Part shown: positions 35,926-46,859 of the stretch, piece by piece
Layout of the letters: the number at the start of each line of letters is the position of its first letter
How positions within the stretch are numbered: position 1 is the first letter of the stretch
Source of the DNA: Holothuria scabra
Lineage: Eukaryota; Echinodermata; Holothuroidea; Aspidochirotida; Holothuriidae
Length of the DNA: 64,000 nucleotides
Assembly (NCBI GenBank): GCA_037179385.1
Contig: CM074195.1
Location: 7,951,787-8,015,786, forward strand
Reading direction: 5' to 3'
Translations under genes and position numbers: made by a program
The notes under the pieces: generated by a model
What the model was told of the DNA's origin: nothing
The model's input: only the letters and a program-made list of their open reading frames with translations
The model's database searches: none

Positions 35926-35989
35926 CGCCCAAGACATAATTTTTTCTAAATTTATTTTAATTTGGCACAATACAGACTTGTACATCAAA

Positions 35990-36079
35990 CCATGGAGCTA
36001 CCACGGAGCTCCATGATCAAACTCACCTGCTCACCAAAAAGAGTGTGGTGGAGCATGGAGGTCCGTGGTAGCTCCATGG
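35990..36079. repeat. Hairpin with 26-bp arms
   Basis: ccatggagctaccacggagc then tccatg (35990-36015) pairs with 36054-36079 with one mismatch, leaving a 38-nt loop. Each arm also contains ggagct/agctcc half-palindromes. Confidence 0.85.
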
Positions 36080-36162
36080 GCGGAGGTGGTGGTGATGGTG
36101 GTGGGGGTTGGGGGTAAGGGCACCTAACTCTATACGGTAACCCCCACAGAAATTCAACCAAC

Positions 36163-36462
36163 GTAAAGGGCAAGAGCAGTACCGACCCCAATTTGAATAG
36201 TGTGGTAGACTGCCCTGTTTTGTGATTGTCTGTTGGGGGGCATTGGACAGTACTTTCTCTTCATGTGAAATAAACTAGAAACAACAGCTTGGTTCACACA
36301 ATATTGAAGTCAGAAAAAAAATTTATAACTCCTCTGCTTTAAGATTCAGAAACTAGTTTTGCAACCATGATGATAAAAACTACTTTGCAGAGAAATAAGA
36401 AGAAAATTGTGTATATTTAGCTGTAAATGCTTCAAAATATACGTTTTGGGGATTACTCTTGA
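36163..36462 (+). mobile_element. Family B MITE, diverged
   Basis: aaagggcaagagcagtaccg at the left and acgttttggggattactctt at the right. The interior has gaaataagaagaaaattgtg and an extra stretch near 36330-36370. Confidence 0.65.
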
Positions 36463-36956
36463 CAAAATGCAAACAATATGACATGCTGAATTCATTTGGA
36501 TAATGCTTGCCAGAAAATTTGTCCAATATGTTCATGGTATCCTTGACAAGTTAGTGCTCTGTGTAAACACTTATTGCCATATGAGTAACATTCGCATCAT
36601 ATTCCCACTGGAGTAATTAGTGACACAACATTTGCCTCTCCATGCATGGTATTACTCATCATGTTTATGAATTAGAATACAGCAACTATGAAAGTTGATA
36701 GACCAGGAAGATTGATTGGAATGCTATTCACAACAAAGTTTGGTTCCCATCCAAAAGGCTAATCCATGAATTTGCCAACAAGAGGCAAAGTCTGCAGAGA
36801 GAAATCTAAGCATAGCTCCAAACATGGGTTGGGACAATTGTGGGAGATACATTTTGGTGGAAAGCAGATCACTGGAAAACACACTTTCCAGGTTTTTAGT
36901 TTCATCTGATTTAAAGCATTCCAAATCGGAGATATATACTATTACTACTGTAGCAA

Positions 36957-37128
36957 CAGTGGCGTAGCCAGAATGTCATGTCATGGGGGGGGGGGGGGGG
37001 GGTTGGGGCATGACATGAGGGAAAAGTATAATGATAGAGAGAAAAAACCTCTTGGTTTAGGTGTTTTTTGCATTGCAAGGCTGGGTCGATCATGGGGGGT
37101 TCTAACTCTCCTTGTGGCTACGCCACTG
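36957..37128 (+). mobile_element. CAGTGGCGTAGCC hAT-like MITE
   Basis: Starts cagtggcgtagcca and ends tggctacgccactg, 172 bp, with a long G-run (about 36986-37002) inside. Flanking octamers tgtagcaa and actagcaa agree at 6 of 8 positions, as expected for an aged hAT duplication. This TIR type is widespread in marine invertebrates. Confidence 0.8.
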
Positions 37129-37572
37129 ACTAGCAAATATTGTAAAAGATAAACATTAAGATAAAAATACAAAGCAATCTTGCCTATGTTCAAGAGGGGC
37201 ATTATTTTGTGGTCGAACTTTATTCATCTCCTTCTGGTGACGGCATGTGTCTACTTTACTATGTGCCTGTCCCAGCAATAAGGAGGAGAGGAGAAGACTA
37301 AGTTCCATGGACCCCATAACACTCAGACCGTGTTGCCCCATATTCTATAGTCAAAAACACAGGAATTAACACAATGTTATCCAGTCTCCCTTGTCATGTA
37401 CCCAGAATTAGGTTGTTCGGCTTGCATTACCATAGTAGCGAGGTCAAAAGGAAGAACCATGAGATCTGCGGCAGGGTACAAAATATAAATACCGACTCCA
37501 AGCAAACCCACATTCTGCAGTTACATGAGCTTGAGGTACTGCACAGTATTCAGTGTTACCTCTATCCAGTAC

Positions 37573-38089
37573 TATGGCTGCCACGATATTGCGATATCAC
37601 GATATCGTCGATACAGTTTTGCCCCGACGATATCGACCAATGTTTTGTCAAGATGTGATATCGCAACAAATCAAATAAATGACTAAACCACTGTGAAATC
37701 CCCCCTTTTTTATTGTCTTAAGTCAGTAACCTGAAATGGTCATAATTTATGATGTCACAAAAAATGAAAAACTGCACTTAACCCACCACAAGAAAACATG
37801 ATATAAAATCGGAAGCTGTTTCAAAATGCATACAATGAATATTGTAACAGCTCACATACGTTCCAGACTTGTGAAGAGTTCTTCTGCACAATCAATATTG
37901 CTACATGCACGCATAATCAATCTCCCCTCACTTTTGGTATGTCAGTAGTGGCTGCATGCAATAAACAACTTTTTTGCTAATTCCTTGGCGCTGACGGAAA
38001 ATGTTAAGACTTAATGCGCGATATCGCAATATCGTCGCGGAAACACTGACGATATCGATAAATGTAAAATGGTTATCGTGGCAGCGCTA
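37573..38089 (+). mobile_element. hAT-like MITE with GATATCG-rich ends
   Basis: A 517-bp element starting tatggctgccacgata and ending tatcgtggcagcgcta, flanked by the exact 8-bp repeat tccagtac (37565-37572, 38090-38097). Both ends are dense in cgatatcg/gatatcgc palindromic motifs, parallel to the accggtac-rich ends of the element in the palindrome. No transposase frame is present. Confidence 0.8.
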
Positions 38090-39002
38090 TCCAGTACAGG
38101 GTTCGGTATGTGAGACCACAGTAATAGGTGCATGTCAGTACAAGACAAATGTCATACATCACCTAATTTGGGGTATGCCACTTATTGCAAATCCATTCAG
38201 TTCATCCAAGTGGTGAGTTCAGTGAACTAAAATCATGTATTCACATCGTAGATTATTCTTACCCCTTACTAAGTATAAATTAAATAACGTATCACCTGCG
38301 AACCTGTGTCTACCTACTGTTCGTTGTAATGCAATTTTTTACAGCATTTTGAGAAAAGCTATACTGTAGGTGCATGACTTTCTCAAATCTGAACTAAAAT
38401 TCATTTATGAATTATGAAGTCCTTGATTAAGGCCATCAAAACCTCTTAGTAAGTTGATTTAAAGGGATTTAAAGACCAACACACTTACAGGAATGTGTTA
38501 CAGCACTTGTAAGCTGGATAAAGAAGTAAAATTCAAGTGCAGTATTTATTAATTTCATATGGCTAAAGTTACTGTAGGTTCAAGTCCAGCTTCAAATAAG
38601 GTTCAAATTCATTTCATGTCTACTCCTTAGTCACCTAGATAAGCACCTCTATATCAAGCTCTCTAAAAGACATCACAGGTAAATGTACAGTACATGGACC
38701 AGGGGATCCTGCCACCTCACCCCCACCCCCAACCCGCCCCCCCAATCCCAAATCAACGGCAGAAACATCACTTTAGGGCTAAAACATGTTGATTTAAGTG
38801 GCTTCTCTTTTAGAGAGAAAAATGCCAATAAAGGGAAGCACTCTGCTCACAGTATGAAGCAAACTCCATAATTATTTTGTCTGTCACGGAAGTTTACAAA
38901 CATTTTCCCCTTCTTGTGTTCATGTGCTCATAGAGACATTTGGTAAAAGTTGGTGCCACCATACTGTCTTTTCCTAGTTCTTGATCGTTTAGCAATTTGT
39001 AG

Positions 39003-39308
39003 CTTAAAGGCCCAGTTCTCTCACCCCAAACAGTACCAATTCTCCTAACATTCTTACTTAAGCCCCTCCCATGATTGTCTGAAATTCATCCTCATCCAGA
39101 TACAATCTCAGTTCATTGCTCCAAAGTGAGTATAGAAAAACTCAATGTGTATAATCAAAACACTCTCAGTACCATTCATGCTGTGTAATATAAGCTTTGG
39201 TACTCTGCATTGTTTGAATTAGCTGTCAATCAAAGAGCTCAGTCAACTGAGAATTTTGGTACACCCGTACCAAAATTACAGTTTGGGGTGAGAGGTTTGG
39301 CCCTTTAA
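39003..39308 (-). mobile_element. Family C MITE, near full length
   Basis: ttaaaggcccagttctctca, ccaattctcctaacattctt, ggtacacccgtaccaaaatt, gagaggtttggccctttaat. Confidence 0.85.
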
Positions 39309-39669
39309 TAAATGAAGCTCTGAAGGTGATAATCACTAGATACAGAACTGTACATTAGTCCTGATAACTCTACACAATATCCGGTTCTTGATTCTCTCCT
39401 CATTGCAGTTCACTTGTTCTGAAAATTACAAGTCAATAATTTTCTAGTTAAATATTGTCAGCTAGTTGATGATTTTAATGCAAATAAATGACTGCATGAA
39501 TGCATGCATGCACACCTTAACAAATGCATGAATAAACACATTATTGCAGTGACAAATGATTTTGCAACTCAGCATTAGAACTCATCATTATCTCACGCCT
39601 AAAAATTACAGAATCCTTGAAAACTGAGCAACTAGTCTAAAGGGGTAACTTTATGGTTATAAAAACAGT

Positions 39670-39713
39670 TGGTTGTCCATCCGACAATCAGGCAACCATG
39701 AAAGTCAAGCCCT
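39670..39713 (+). mobile_element. Terminal relic of the CAGGSCTTG family
   Basis: About 44 bp (ggttgtccatccgacaatca ... gaaagtcaagccct) matches the right end of the element at 6553-6956. No left end is visible, so it is a solo terminal fragment. Confidence 0.6.
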
Positions 39714-39832
39714 ATTTACCATAAACAAACAAAACAGGAGCAGGACACCACTTAAGCCTCTGTGTCACTTGTTTTTTCTTTGTTTTAAATTGAAGTTGTT
39801 TCATCTTTATTTCTTTGGGGTTGTGGTGAAGT

Positions 39833-40087
39833 TTAAAGGTAAAGAGCAGTCACCCCAAACTTATTTTGAAGAAAAAGCTAAATAACACAGTTTTCATCTT
39901 ATTTCTCTTCAAAGTATCTTTCATTAAATTTTATGACTTTGCATATTCAAGGTAAACCAAGCAGTTATTTCTGGTAAGTTTCACTTTGAAGAGATAAAAC
40001 ATTGTCACATGACTCCCAACAGCCAATCATGAAACTGGACAGTCTACTACACTTCTTCAGTTTGGAATGACTGCTCCTGGCCTTTAG
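39833..40087 (-). mobile_element. Family B MITE, near full length
   Basis: tttaaaggtaaagagcagtc at the left and atgactgctcctggccttta at the right. Interior landmarks are ttcaaggtaaaccaagcagt and actcccaacagccaatcatg. Very similar to the copy at 17125. Confidence 0.8.
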
Positions 40088-40329
40088 AACAAAACTCCAA
40101 AAAAAAAAATATCTTTATAGTCAATGGTTAGGGGGAGGGGGGGGGTTACTCCGCCATGTATCCTGAGTGTTATCATGGTAAAATCAGTGCAATATGCAAA
40201 ATTTTCAGGAAAAAGACCTTCTGTCTCTCCTTCCCCCTTCCTCTGTAAAATGTCTTACTGTACACATTAATGTAGTACATGGGATGAATGTACTAGCAAG
40301 TAACATCAAGTGCAAAAAGTCTGACTTAC

Positions 40330-40490
40330 CCATTCTTATTGTTTGATCTACAAAATGTTGAGAACGTTCTCCTGCATAAGCCGTTTCTTTTGCTGTGACA
40401 CCACTCAAACCAATACACAGGTACACACAATTGATAACAAGCCTGTGTATCTTCTTAACGGCCATTCCGGAGAGGCATTGATGTAGTCAT
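40330..40490 (-). CDS. Receptor gene exon A: 5' UTR end plus signal peptide
   Basis: First coding exon of the putative minus-strand receptor gene. On the minus strand a good acceptor (tgtcttttacag) precedes 40490, and the exon ends at 40330 with the strong donor G|GTAAGTCAG. The main ATG is at 40465. It opens a 45-codon segment with a basic start (MAVKKIHR), a hydrophobic core LVINCVYLCIGLSGV and a small-residue region (VTAK) where signal peptidase could cut, followed by a short polar stretch ending QTIRM. The exon ends in phase 1, matching the phase-1 entry of the Ig-like exon; the junction codon would be GAT (Asp). An upstream exon carrying more 5' UTR must exist but is not identified. Seen: splice sites, frame and signal peptide. 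Inferred: that it joins the exons at 16.4, 14.8 and 0.9 kb. Confidence 0.55.
40455..40490 (-). promoter_or_regulatory. Upstream ORF overlapping the receptor start codon
   Basis: The first base of exon A opens an ATG-started frame of 11 codons plus TAA (40490-40455). It runs in a different frame across the main ATG at 40465. If this exon is spliced as inferred, ribosomes that start on the upstream ATG would bypass the receptor start. Confidence 0.3.
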
Positions 40491-40499
40491 CTGTAAAAG

Positions 40500-43260
40500 A
40501 CAAAGAGCAGTACAGTAAGAACTTAAGAAACAAAGAGGTTAAGATAGGCTTTTATGCCTCAAGTTATGACATGGTTTCAACAAGCGGCTCCCACAGTCTT
40601 TTTCCAGTATTAGGGCACTGAATTCATCCCTACTTCATTTGCTAAATGTTGATCTTAACACACAATGACAGGATAGGTTTCATTTTTAAAGTCTTTGGTA
40701 CGACCAAGCCTTGAAGACGTGAACAATACGGTGATAACTTATTGGTCACTGATACACCATAAAGTATAGTCACAATATTAAACATAGTAACAAGAAACCA
40801 TAATTTACCATCACTAAATACGCATGGTTTCAACACGAAAGCATAGCACTCAGCTGTGCTCTGGTATAGCTAATTATAAATCTATGGCGTGCAATCATGT
40901 TTTGGACATGGAACAGGCTTGAACAGGAGATGCCTAACGCATATACAGTATACATTCTCTCGCGGCAAACAGCGAGTGCAAATATGGCAGCCTCTATACA
41001 AAAAACATGGCCTTTTGCGGAACCAGAACATACAGTATGTATTGTGTATATGTATTATAACACATAGTGCAGTATATGGCAGGATGGACTCCCTTCCGTA
41101 GCGAAAGGGTTATTGTCAGAGTTTATTTATGTTGGAATCTGCTTTATGTGTCACGTGGATTATTTATACTACTGTTTGTACATCAAAGCATATTCTGGTG
41201 GCTTTTCACATTTGTCATATGAGAGACAAAAGTATTCCAGACCACGTCCTCCAAACACTGTCACAATACCCTTTTTGAACTCAAGATATCTCACTTTTAA
41301 GACTGATAATTTTTTTTTAAAAAAGCTCTACTTTTCACCAAAGCTGCAGAATGTTAGAGTATGTAATGTGGGCACATTGTTTCAGATTCTTTTTGATGTT
41401 CTTTCTAATTGAATGCTCTGTTTATCTTTGAAATTTGATACTGTTAAAAAAAATATGAACAAACCTTCATCACATATATGGTATTCCGGGTTCCAGCCAG
41501 GCCATTTAATCTGGGTTCTGCTGTTTGAATTTACTTTTTTATTAAAGTCAGCACCCAGTTTGAAATGTCACTCTCCAGTTCAGATTTCATCACAATCATG
41601 TACTCAGTATCAGACACATAACATTCAATTGCATAATTGAACTGGTATTGAAAATAACCAATGATCATGCAACTGACCATGGACAATGTCATAATATAGA
41701 TCTTGAAATATGGCCAGCATCATATTATGAGAATGATAAAGTGTCCATTTGCTCCAACCTGATTTAACATTTTTTCTAGCTAGAACCCTGGGTATTATAT
41801 ACAAATTTGCTAAATATTCCCTGTGCATAGAAGTATCAGAATTTAAATAAATTGAATGCAATGTCTTATTGATGTGCCATGATAATATCACAGATTTAAT
41901 CTAAAGTGCAACACATCTCAAGAAAATATTGCATTGCTATGAAAATTAGCATCTTTCGAATGCTGTGTACAGTATGCTACTGTATTTTTCCTCCTGAAAA
42001 AGAAAATTTTCCTGAACATTTGGAAGTGGCAATGTTTCCAAGAAATTTCTTTTATGAAAATAGCACCAGAATGCACCCCCAAAATTGGGTATGCAAATTT
42101 TTCCCTGAACAAGTGAAAGGAAAATGGACCTAAAGTTGAAAAAAAAGAAAAACAAGAATGTGAATTTTGTTATGGAGATTCCTTTGTTTGAAATCTAACT
42201 AGGAAAGTACCATACTCTTCAACGGAAATTGTTCCATACAGTTTTAAATGACTATTAACTACATTAGGATTTTAAGATTTACAATCCTGATTATCATTAC
42301 AAATCAATTGTCACTAAAAAACAGTGCCTGCTGGATTCAAATGACATCAATATATTATGTCAATGTTAATAGCATCAACTACATTTAAATGCACATTGCA
42401 GACTCTACTCTTCCTAGGGGAACTATTAGCTACAAGAGAAATCCAATAATGGAAATGAGAAAAAATTAATTATAATGAAAGCTACCAGCATTGATAGCTG
42501 GAAGCAATTAAAAGGGTGATGTGCTTCATCACAAGTGTGTACAGTGGATCTTAATTTCCATACATGAGATCACAACCTTAACAAAAGCACACAAATGAAA
42601 ATTCCAGGTACTGTAAGCAGCTTTAGGAACAAGGTTAAACAGGTTTTGCAACAAGGTTTTGTGATGATGTCACAGAGACAAATTGCTGACTGTGCTCTGG
42701 TTAAATCTCAATTTTATTTAAAGCAGGGCAAGAAAAGTAAGATTTTTTTTTTAACATATCACTGTGTAGTTCAATTCTCTCTTTGTTGAGAAATTTTTAA
42801 GGCCATTTTGTTCATTGTATATCAAGTGATACCTGGGGTACAAATGAATGCATGGCTGGTTAGGTACCCACTTATAATGCTTGCAGTCAGCACGGCAATT
42901 GCAAATGTCCTGAGATAATAAGAACAATTAAGTGACATCCACATTATATAATGCACTAGCCCATATGATACCTTTTAATTTATTACACATTTTAAAAAAA
43001 AAAAAAATGGGCAGAGGGATAGAGAAGTAGGTTAGTGTTCTTATTTGCTGAAATTTCAACCAGTTAAGTTCATCTTTCATCCATAAGAAAACCTTTTTCA
43101 GTAAGAAGTAGGGAGGGCAGTTCAGTGAGGGGGAAACAAAACAATTATACCGACAGCAATGTACTTATGGCAGCTGTCTTTAAAGGGATCTCCCAGTTCA
43201 AAACAAAGTTCATTGACTTCAAAACATACAAACAAATTTCCTCTTTCAGAGAACATTAAT
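40500..43260. other. Region upstream of receptor exon A, nothing firm
   Basis: Several plus-strand frames of 65-99 codons (41113-41412 and others) are AT-driven and lack domain or splice support. The 5' UTR exon of the receptor gene is expected upstream but not found. Confidence 0.35.
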
Positions 43261-43265
43261 TTGAC

Positions 43266-43456
43266 CAGTAGCATAGCCAAGATTGAAAATGGGGGGAGGG
43301 GGGGGGGTGGATCACAACATGGGAGGGATGGATCACAACATAAGGGAAAAGTCTAAGGGGAGAGAGAAACACCTGAATTTTAGGTGCTTTTTTGGCATTT
43401 CAGGATGGGTTATGGGGGTTTGCAACCCCCAAAACCATCTCCAGGCTACGCCACTG
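43266..43456 (+). mobile_element. CAGTGGCGTAGCC hAT-like MITE
   Basis: Starts cagtagcatagccaagat and ends ggctacgccactg. Octamers aatttgac (43258-43265) and aatttcac (43457-43464) agree at 7 of 8, supporting an 8-bp target duplication. A G-run lies at the same place as in the copy at 36957, and the interior has the related stretch gggaaaagtctaaggggaga. Confidence 0.8.
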
Positions 43457-43598
43457 AATTTCACAATGCATTTAATTAATTTATAAATGTATGCCGCTGG
43501 AGGGAATATTTAAGACTTTTTGTGATATCCCACATGTGGTGGGTAATGCTATAGATCTACAGAAAAAGGTATTCAAACATTCCTACAGTATGAAGAAC

Positions 43599-43855
43599 GC
43601 ATGTTTGGTCTCAGGGTAAGAGCATACGCCTCTCACGCAGAAGGCACTGGTTCTATTCCCAGGTCAACTCATACCAAAGACTCTAAAAATGGAACCTACT
43701 GCTGTTGTGCATGATGCGCAGCATACTGTAAGCAATAGAGTAGGGAAAACAAGCCAGTGAGTCACAGCTGAAAAAAAGCCCCGGCCAGCTTGACTTGTGC
43801 CAATAGGTTGGAAACTAGCCGTAAAACTTAACTCTATCTAACAAACTAACAAATC
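43599..43855 (+). mobile_element. tRNA-derived SINE, near full length
   Basis: Head tttggtctcagggtaagagc, ctctcacgcagaaggc and ggttctattcccagg are clear. The body and the 3' end (gccaataggttggaaacta, cgtaaaactt.actctatct) are present. Confidence 0.85.
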
Positions 43856-44727
43856 CTACAGTTTAAAATTCTAAGTACAAAAAGGATGTTCAATTATATA
43901 GAATACCAAAAACATTTGAGACACTGTTTCTATATTTTATCACTTTCTATGGCTTTTTTGGTAATGTAGGTATTTTTCAACAAAACTGACCATTCTTTAA
44001 AGTTAGTGTACAGTATCTAATAGGAAAAACAAATTGTTCAGCGTTTGAAGGACATCATGGTCTGTTAGATTTTTGGCTTTATTGCAGGACCCTAGCAAAA
44101 TTACAGAATATGGCTTCAAAAGAGTAATTAAAGTTTCTAGGATAAAAGCATCAAGATGTCAATTATGTGAAACCATATAATGTATCAGTTTGCATCCTTA
44201 CTCATTGTAAAACCATGGATATAATTTTACACACATGTATGTATGAATCAAGTACATGAACCACAGAAAACAAACGTTAAGTAAGACTCAAGGGGTGCCG
44301 CCTCTGGTACAAGGATATATCAATTTCATAGTTTATCTAAAGCTGTTATTTATTCATGCATTACGCATGACTGCACAGACCACTTTGAAATTAAAGTGAG
44401 TCGGTGTTATACATCATTCTGCCAACTAGGCTGTTACTTCCTTTCTCTAATGCTTTATATTGAGATATTTAAATGACAAGCTCAGGCTTGTAATAATGGT
44501 CATGGTGGTGATATCTTTCTATGAGCAACATTTTAAAGCCACACACTGAGCTGGTTCATGAAATTCAACAAATTTTTCCAAACCTGTTAAGTTGTCTTCT
44601 CATACCAATGATACCATCACAAATTGTCAAACTTAGACAATCCCCATCCTACAAATATTGTTTTGTCAGTACTAAACAGTTCAATTCAAAGTGATAAAGT
44701 GACAAAGTTACAGGTTTTCACAACATT

Positions 44728-44783
44728 TATGACCAGACACTTTTTCAAGGGTTTCAAAAATTTGTGACCAGACACTTTTTCAA
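44728..44783 (+). repeat. Short tandem duplication
   Basis: gaccagacactttttcaa occurs at 44731 and again at 44766, a 35-bp period. Confidence 0.7.
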
Positions 44784-45479
44784 ATTATGCACAAAACAGT
44801 TACAAGTCACGACACCACCAAATTCAAAATTTATATGTTTTCCGTAACTAACGGATATGAAATTTGACTCATTATGCTATTGTAAGCCATGTCATGAGGT
44901 AGTGACCCTTTAACACTTGCATGAAGCTTTTGATATCAACTCAATGAGCCCCTTTAGATTTAGTGTTAATAGTAATAGTGTACCTGACTACCACTTGTTC
45001 AACCAGGGACAATTAATGTCAGCCTTCATAAGCTAGGCATATCAAGGGATCCTTTCACAGTTCTGTACGAATCTATTTTATTGCCTGGATTTTCTGAAAA
45101 AATTCTGCCAAAATCATGGGGTTTTCCAATATTGAGGAGGGAGGAAACACACCCCTACCCTGCTGTCTAACACCTTGGTGCATTAACAGTATGCAAGAGA
45201 AAAGGGTACCATACTCAATGTCAGTCCTAAAAAGCTGAGAACATTATTGACTCTGATATAACAGAGGATAGAAATTTGATATCTGACAAAGTTTCCAGGG
45301 CAACTAGAAAGCCATGTGAATAAACAAAGAGTGCAAAGGGCAGGCAAACAAGAAAGAGGATTGCAGTAGTCTTGGGGCCCTCTATCGAAGGACACACATT
45401 CTCCATGGAGTTACTAAGAGCTTGCCAGGGACTTAAGTGTGAATTTTTAATAGTCCGTAAGAGAGGGCCTAATTGAAGA

Positions 45480-46000
45480 TTAAACTTACAGTTCTAATTC
45501 TCTTACCCAAACAGTTTCAATACTCCCAACTCTCTCACTTAAGTTCCTCCAGTGCAACTGCCATCCATAACCAGAGGCGTAACCAGTGGGGTGGCCAGGG
45601 GCAGCATGTCCCCACCCAGCATGCCCCAAAAATGGGGAAGGGGGCACAAAAATCATGAAGGGACAAAGGGCAGGAAATAGAGGAAAGAAGGGGACAATGG
45701 TACAAGATTGGGAAACCTCTTGAGTCTTCCCCCCCCCCACCCCCCACGGCCAGGACTGGTTACACCCCTATTCTCATCTAGACACAATCTAAGTCTACTA
45801 CTTGATGGTTTAAAAGGTCCCAGTGTTTATTAAATCAAAACACTCTTAATACAATACATACTGTGCAATATGCGCTTTTTACTCTGCATATTTTTGAACT
45901 AGCTGTCAATCAATAGGCTGTACCAATTGTGAATTTTTGTGGACTGCTACAAAAATTGTAGCTTGAAGTTTCAGGTGAGAAGATTAGCCCTTTAAGGTTC
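45480..46000 (-). mobile_element. Family C MITE interrupted by another MITE
   Basis: Left part acagttctaattctcttacc, caatactcccaac. After the insertion (45572-45769) it continues ttctcatctagacacaatct, ctagctgtcaatcaataggc and ends gaagattagccctttaagg. Confidence 0.7.
45572..45769 (+). mobile_element. Diverged CAGTGGCGTAGCC MITE inside a family C MITE
   Basis: Starts cagaggcgtaaccagtgg and ends ggttacacccct, the degenerate counterpart of the CAGTGGCGTAGCC termini, with a C-run near 45730. It interrupts a family C element (45480-46000), whose two halves continue on either side. Confidence 0.65.
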
Positions 46001-46527
46001 AATACTGTACTGGTAATTAATCATACCAGATAAGATGAACATGTATTTATCACAAGTAAACCCAAGGTTATTTAAGCTAGAGTTACTTATTATTAATACT
46101 AACAAGTAACAACTGAATATACCTTATAATAGCTATAAACAAAACTTTGACCATGAATAAAAGAAATAAAAGAGCTGTTTGAATTTACCAGCTCTAGGCC
46201 TTAGATCTTTTCAGTAAAGTTTTAAAACTGGATATTAAATCAAGGCCAGTGCGCAAGCCTTGCAATGAATTTGAAAAGTACTGTATGGTCAACCTCTAGC
46301 CCGATGCTCTCCAAATAGTTCAGTGTAAATGATGCTCTCATATCCCACGGACCAGTGACCAATTTGCTTATTGACTGACTAAACTGAGATATTAATTTTG
46401 GGTACAGAAATCAAGCCTTGGTTGACACCTTTGCCTTGGTAGCAACCATCTAGGTATATTGTGCTGTAGATCCTACATGTTGCCTTTATGTTTAGGGCCC
46501 TGTCTATAGTCTCCTTCCATAATATCT

Positions 46528-46775
46528 TGGATAGATCAGATAAAGTTTTATGGTCCAGTTTCCAACCTATTGGTTCAAGTGGAGCAGGCCACGGGCTTTT
46601 TTTCCAGTTGTGGCTCACTGGCTTGTTTTCCCTACTCCATTGCTCATGCAGAGCATCACCCACAACGGCAGTAGGTTCCTTTTTTAGTCTTTGGTATGAC
46701 TCAACCCGAAAGCAAACCCAGGCCTTCCTCGTGAGAGGGGGATTCCCTTACTGTTAGGCCAAACAGGCAGTCTCA
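46528..46775 (-). mobile_element. tRNA-derived SINE, near full length
   Basis: Reverse copy from agataaagttttatggtcca through agtttccaacctattggttc, ttccagttgtggctcactgg, tttttagtctttggtatgac to the head cctcgtgagagggggattcc and ctgttaggccaaa. Confidence 0.85.
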
Positions 46776-46822
46776 TAATATCTTGGGAAATTTTCACAGC
46801 AATATATACTATACTATTCAGT

Positions 46823-46853
46823 AGAGGCTACATTCACAATGAATGTAGCCTCT
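46823..46853. repeat. Perfect 14-bp hairpin with a 3-nt loop
   Basis: agaggctacattca, loop caa, then tgaatgtagcctct. It is too short for a microRNA precursor and could be the centre of a lost foldback element. Confidence 0.8.
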
Positions 46854-46859
46854 AAATTG

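Noticed and set aside
41113..41412. 99-codon plus-strand ORF
   Set aside because: No domain, homopolymer-driven Lys/Phe content, and no splice context.
43599..43670. tRNA-like sequence as a functional tRNA gene
   Set aside because: The arms do not pair properly and it is continuous with the SINE body, so it is a SINE head. The same applies at 4943, 8788 and 53025.
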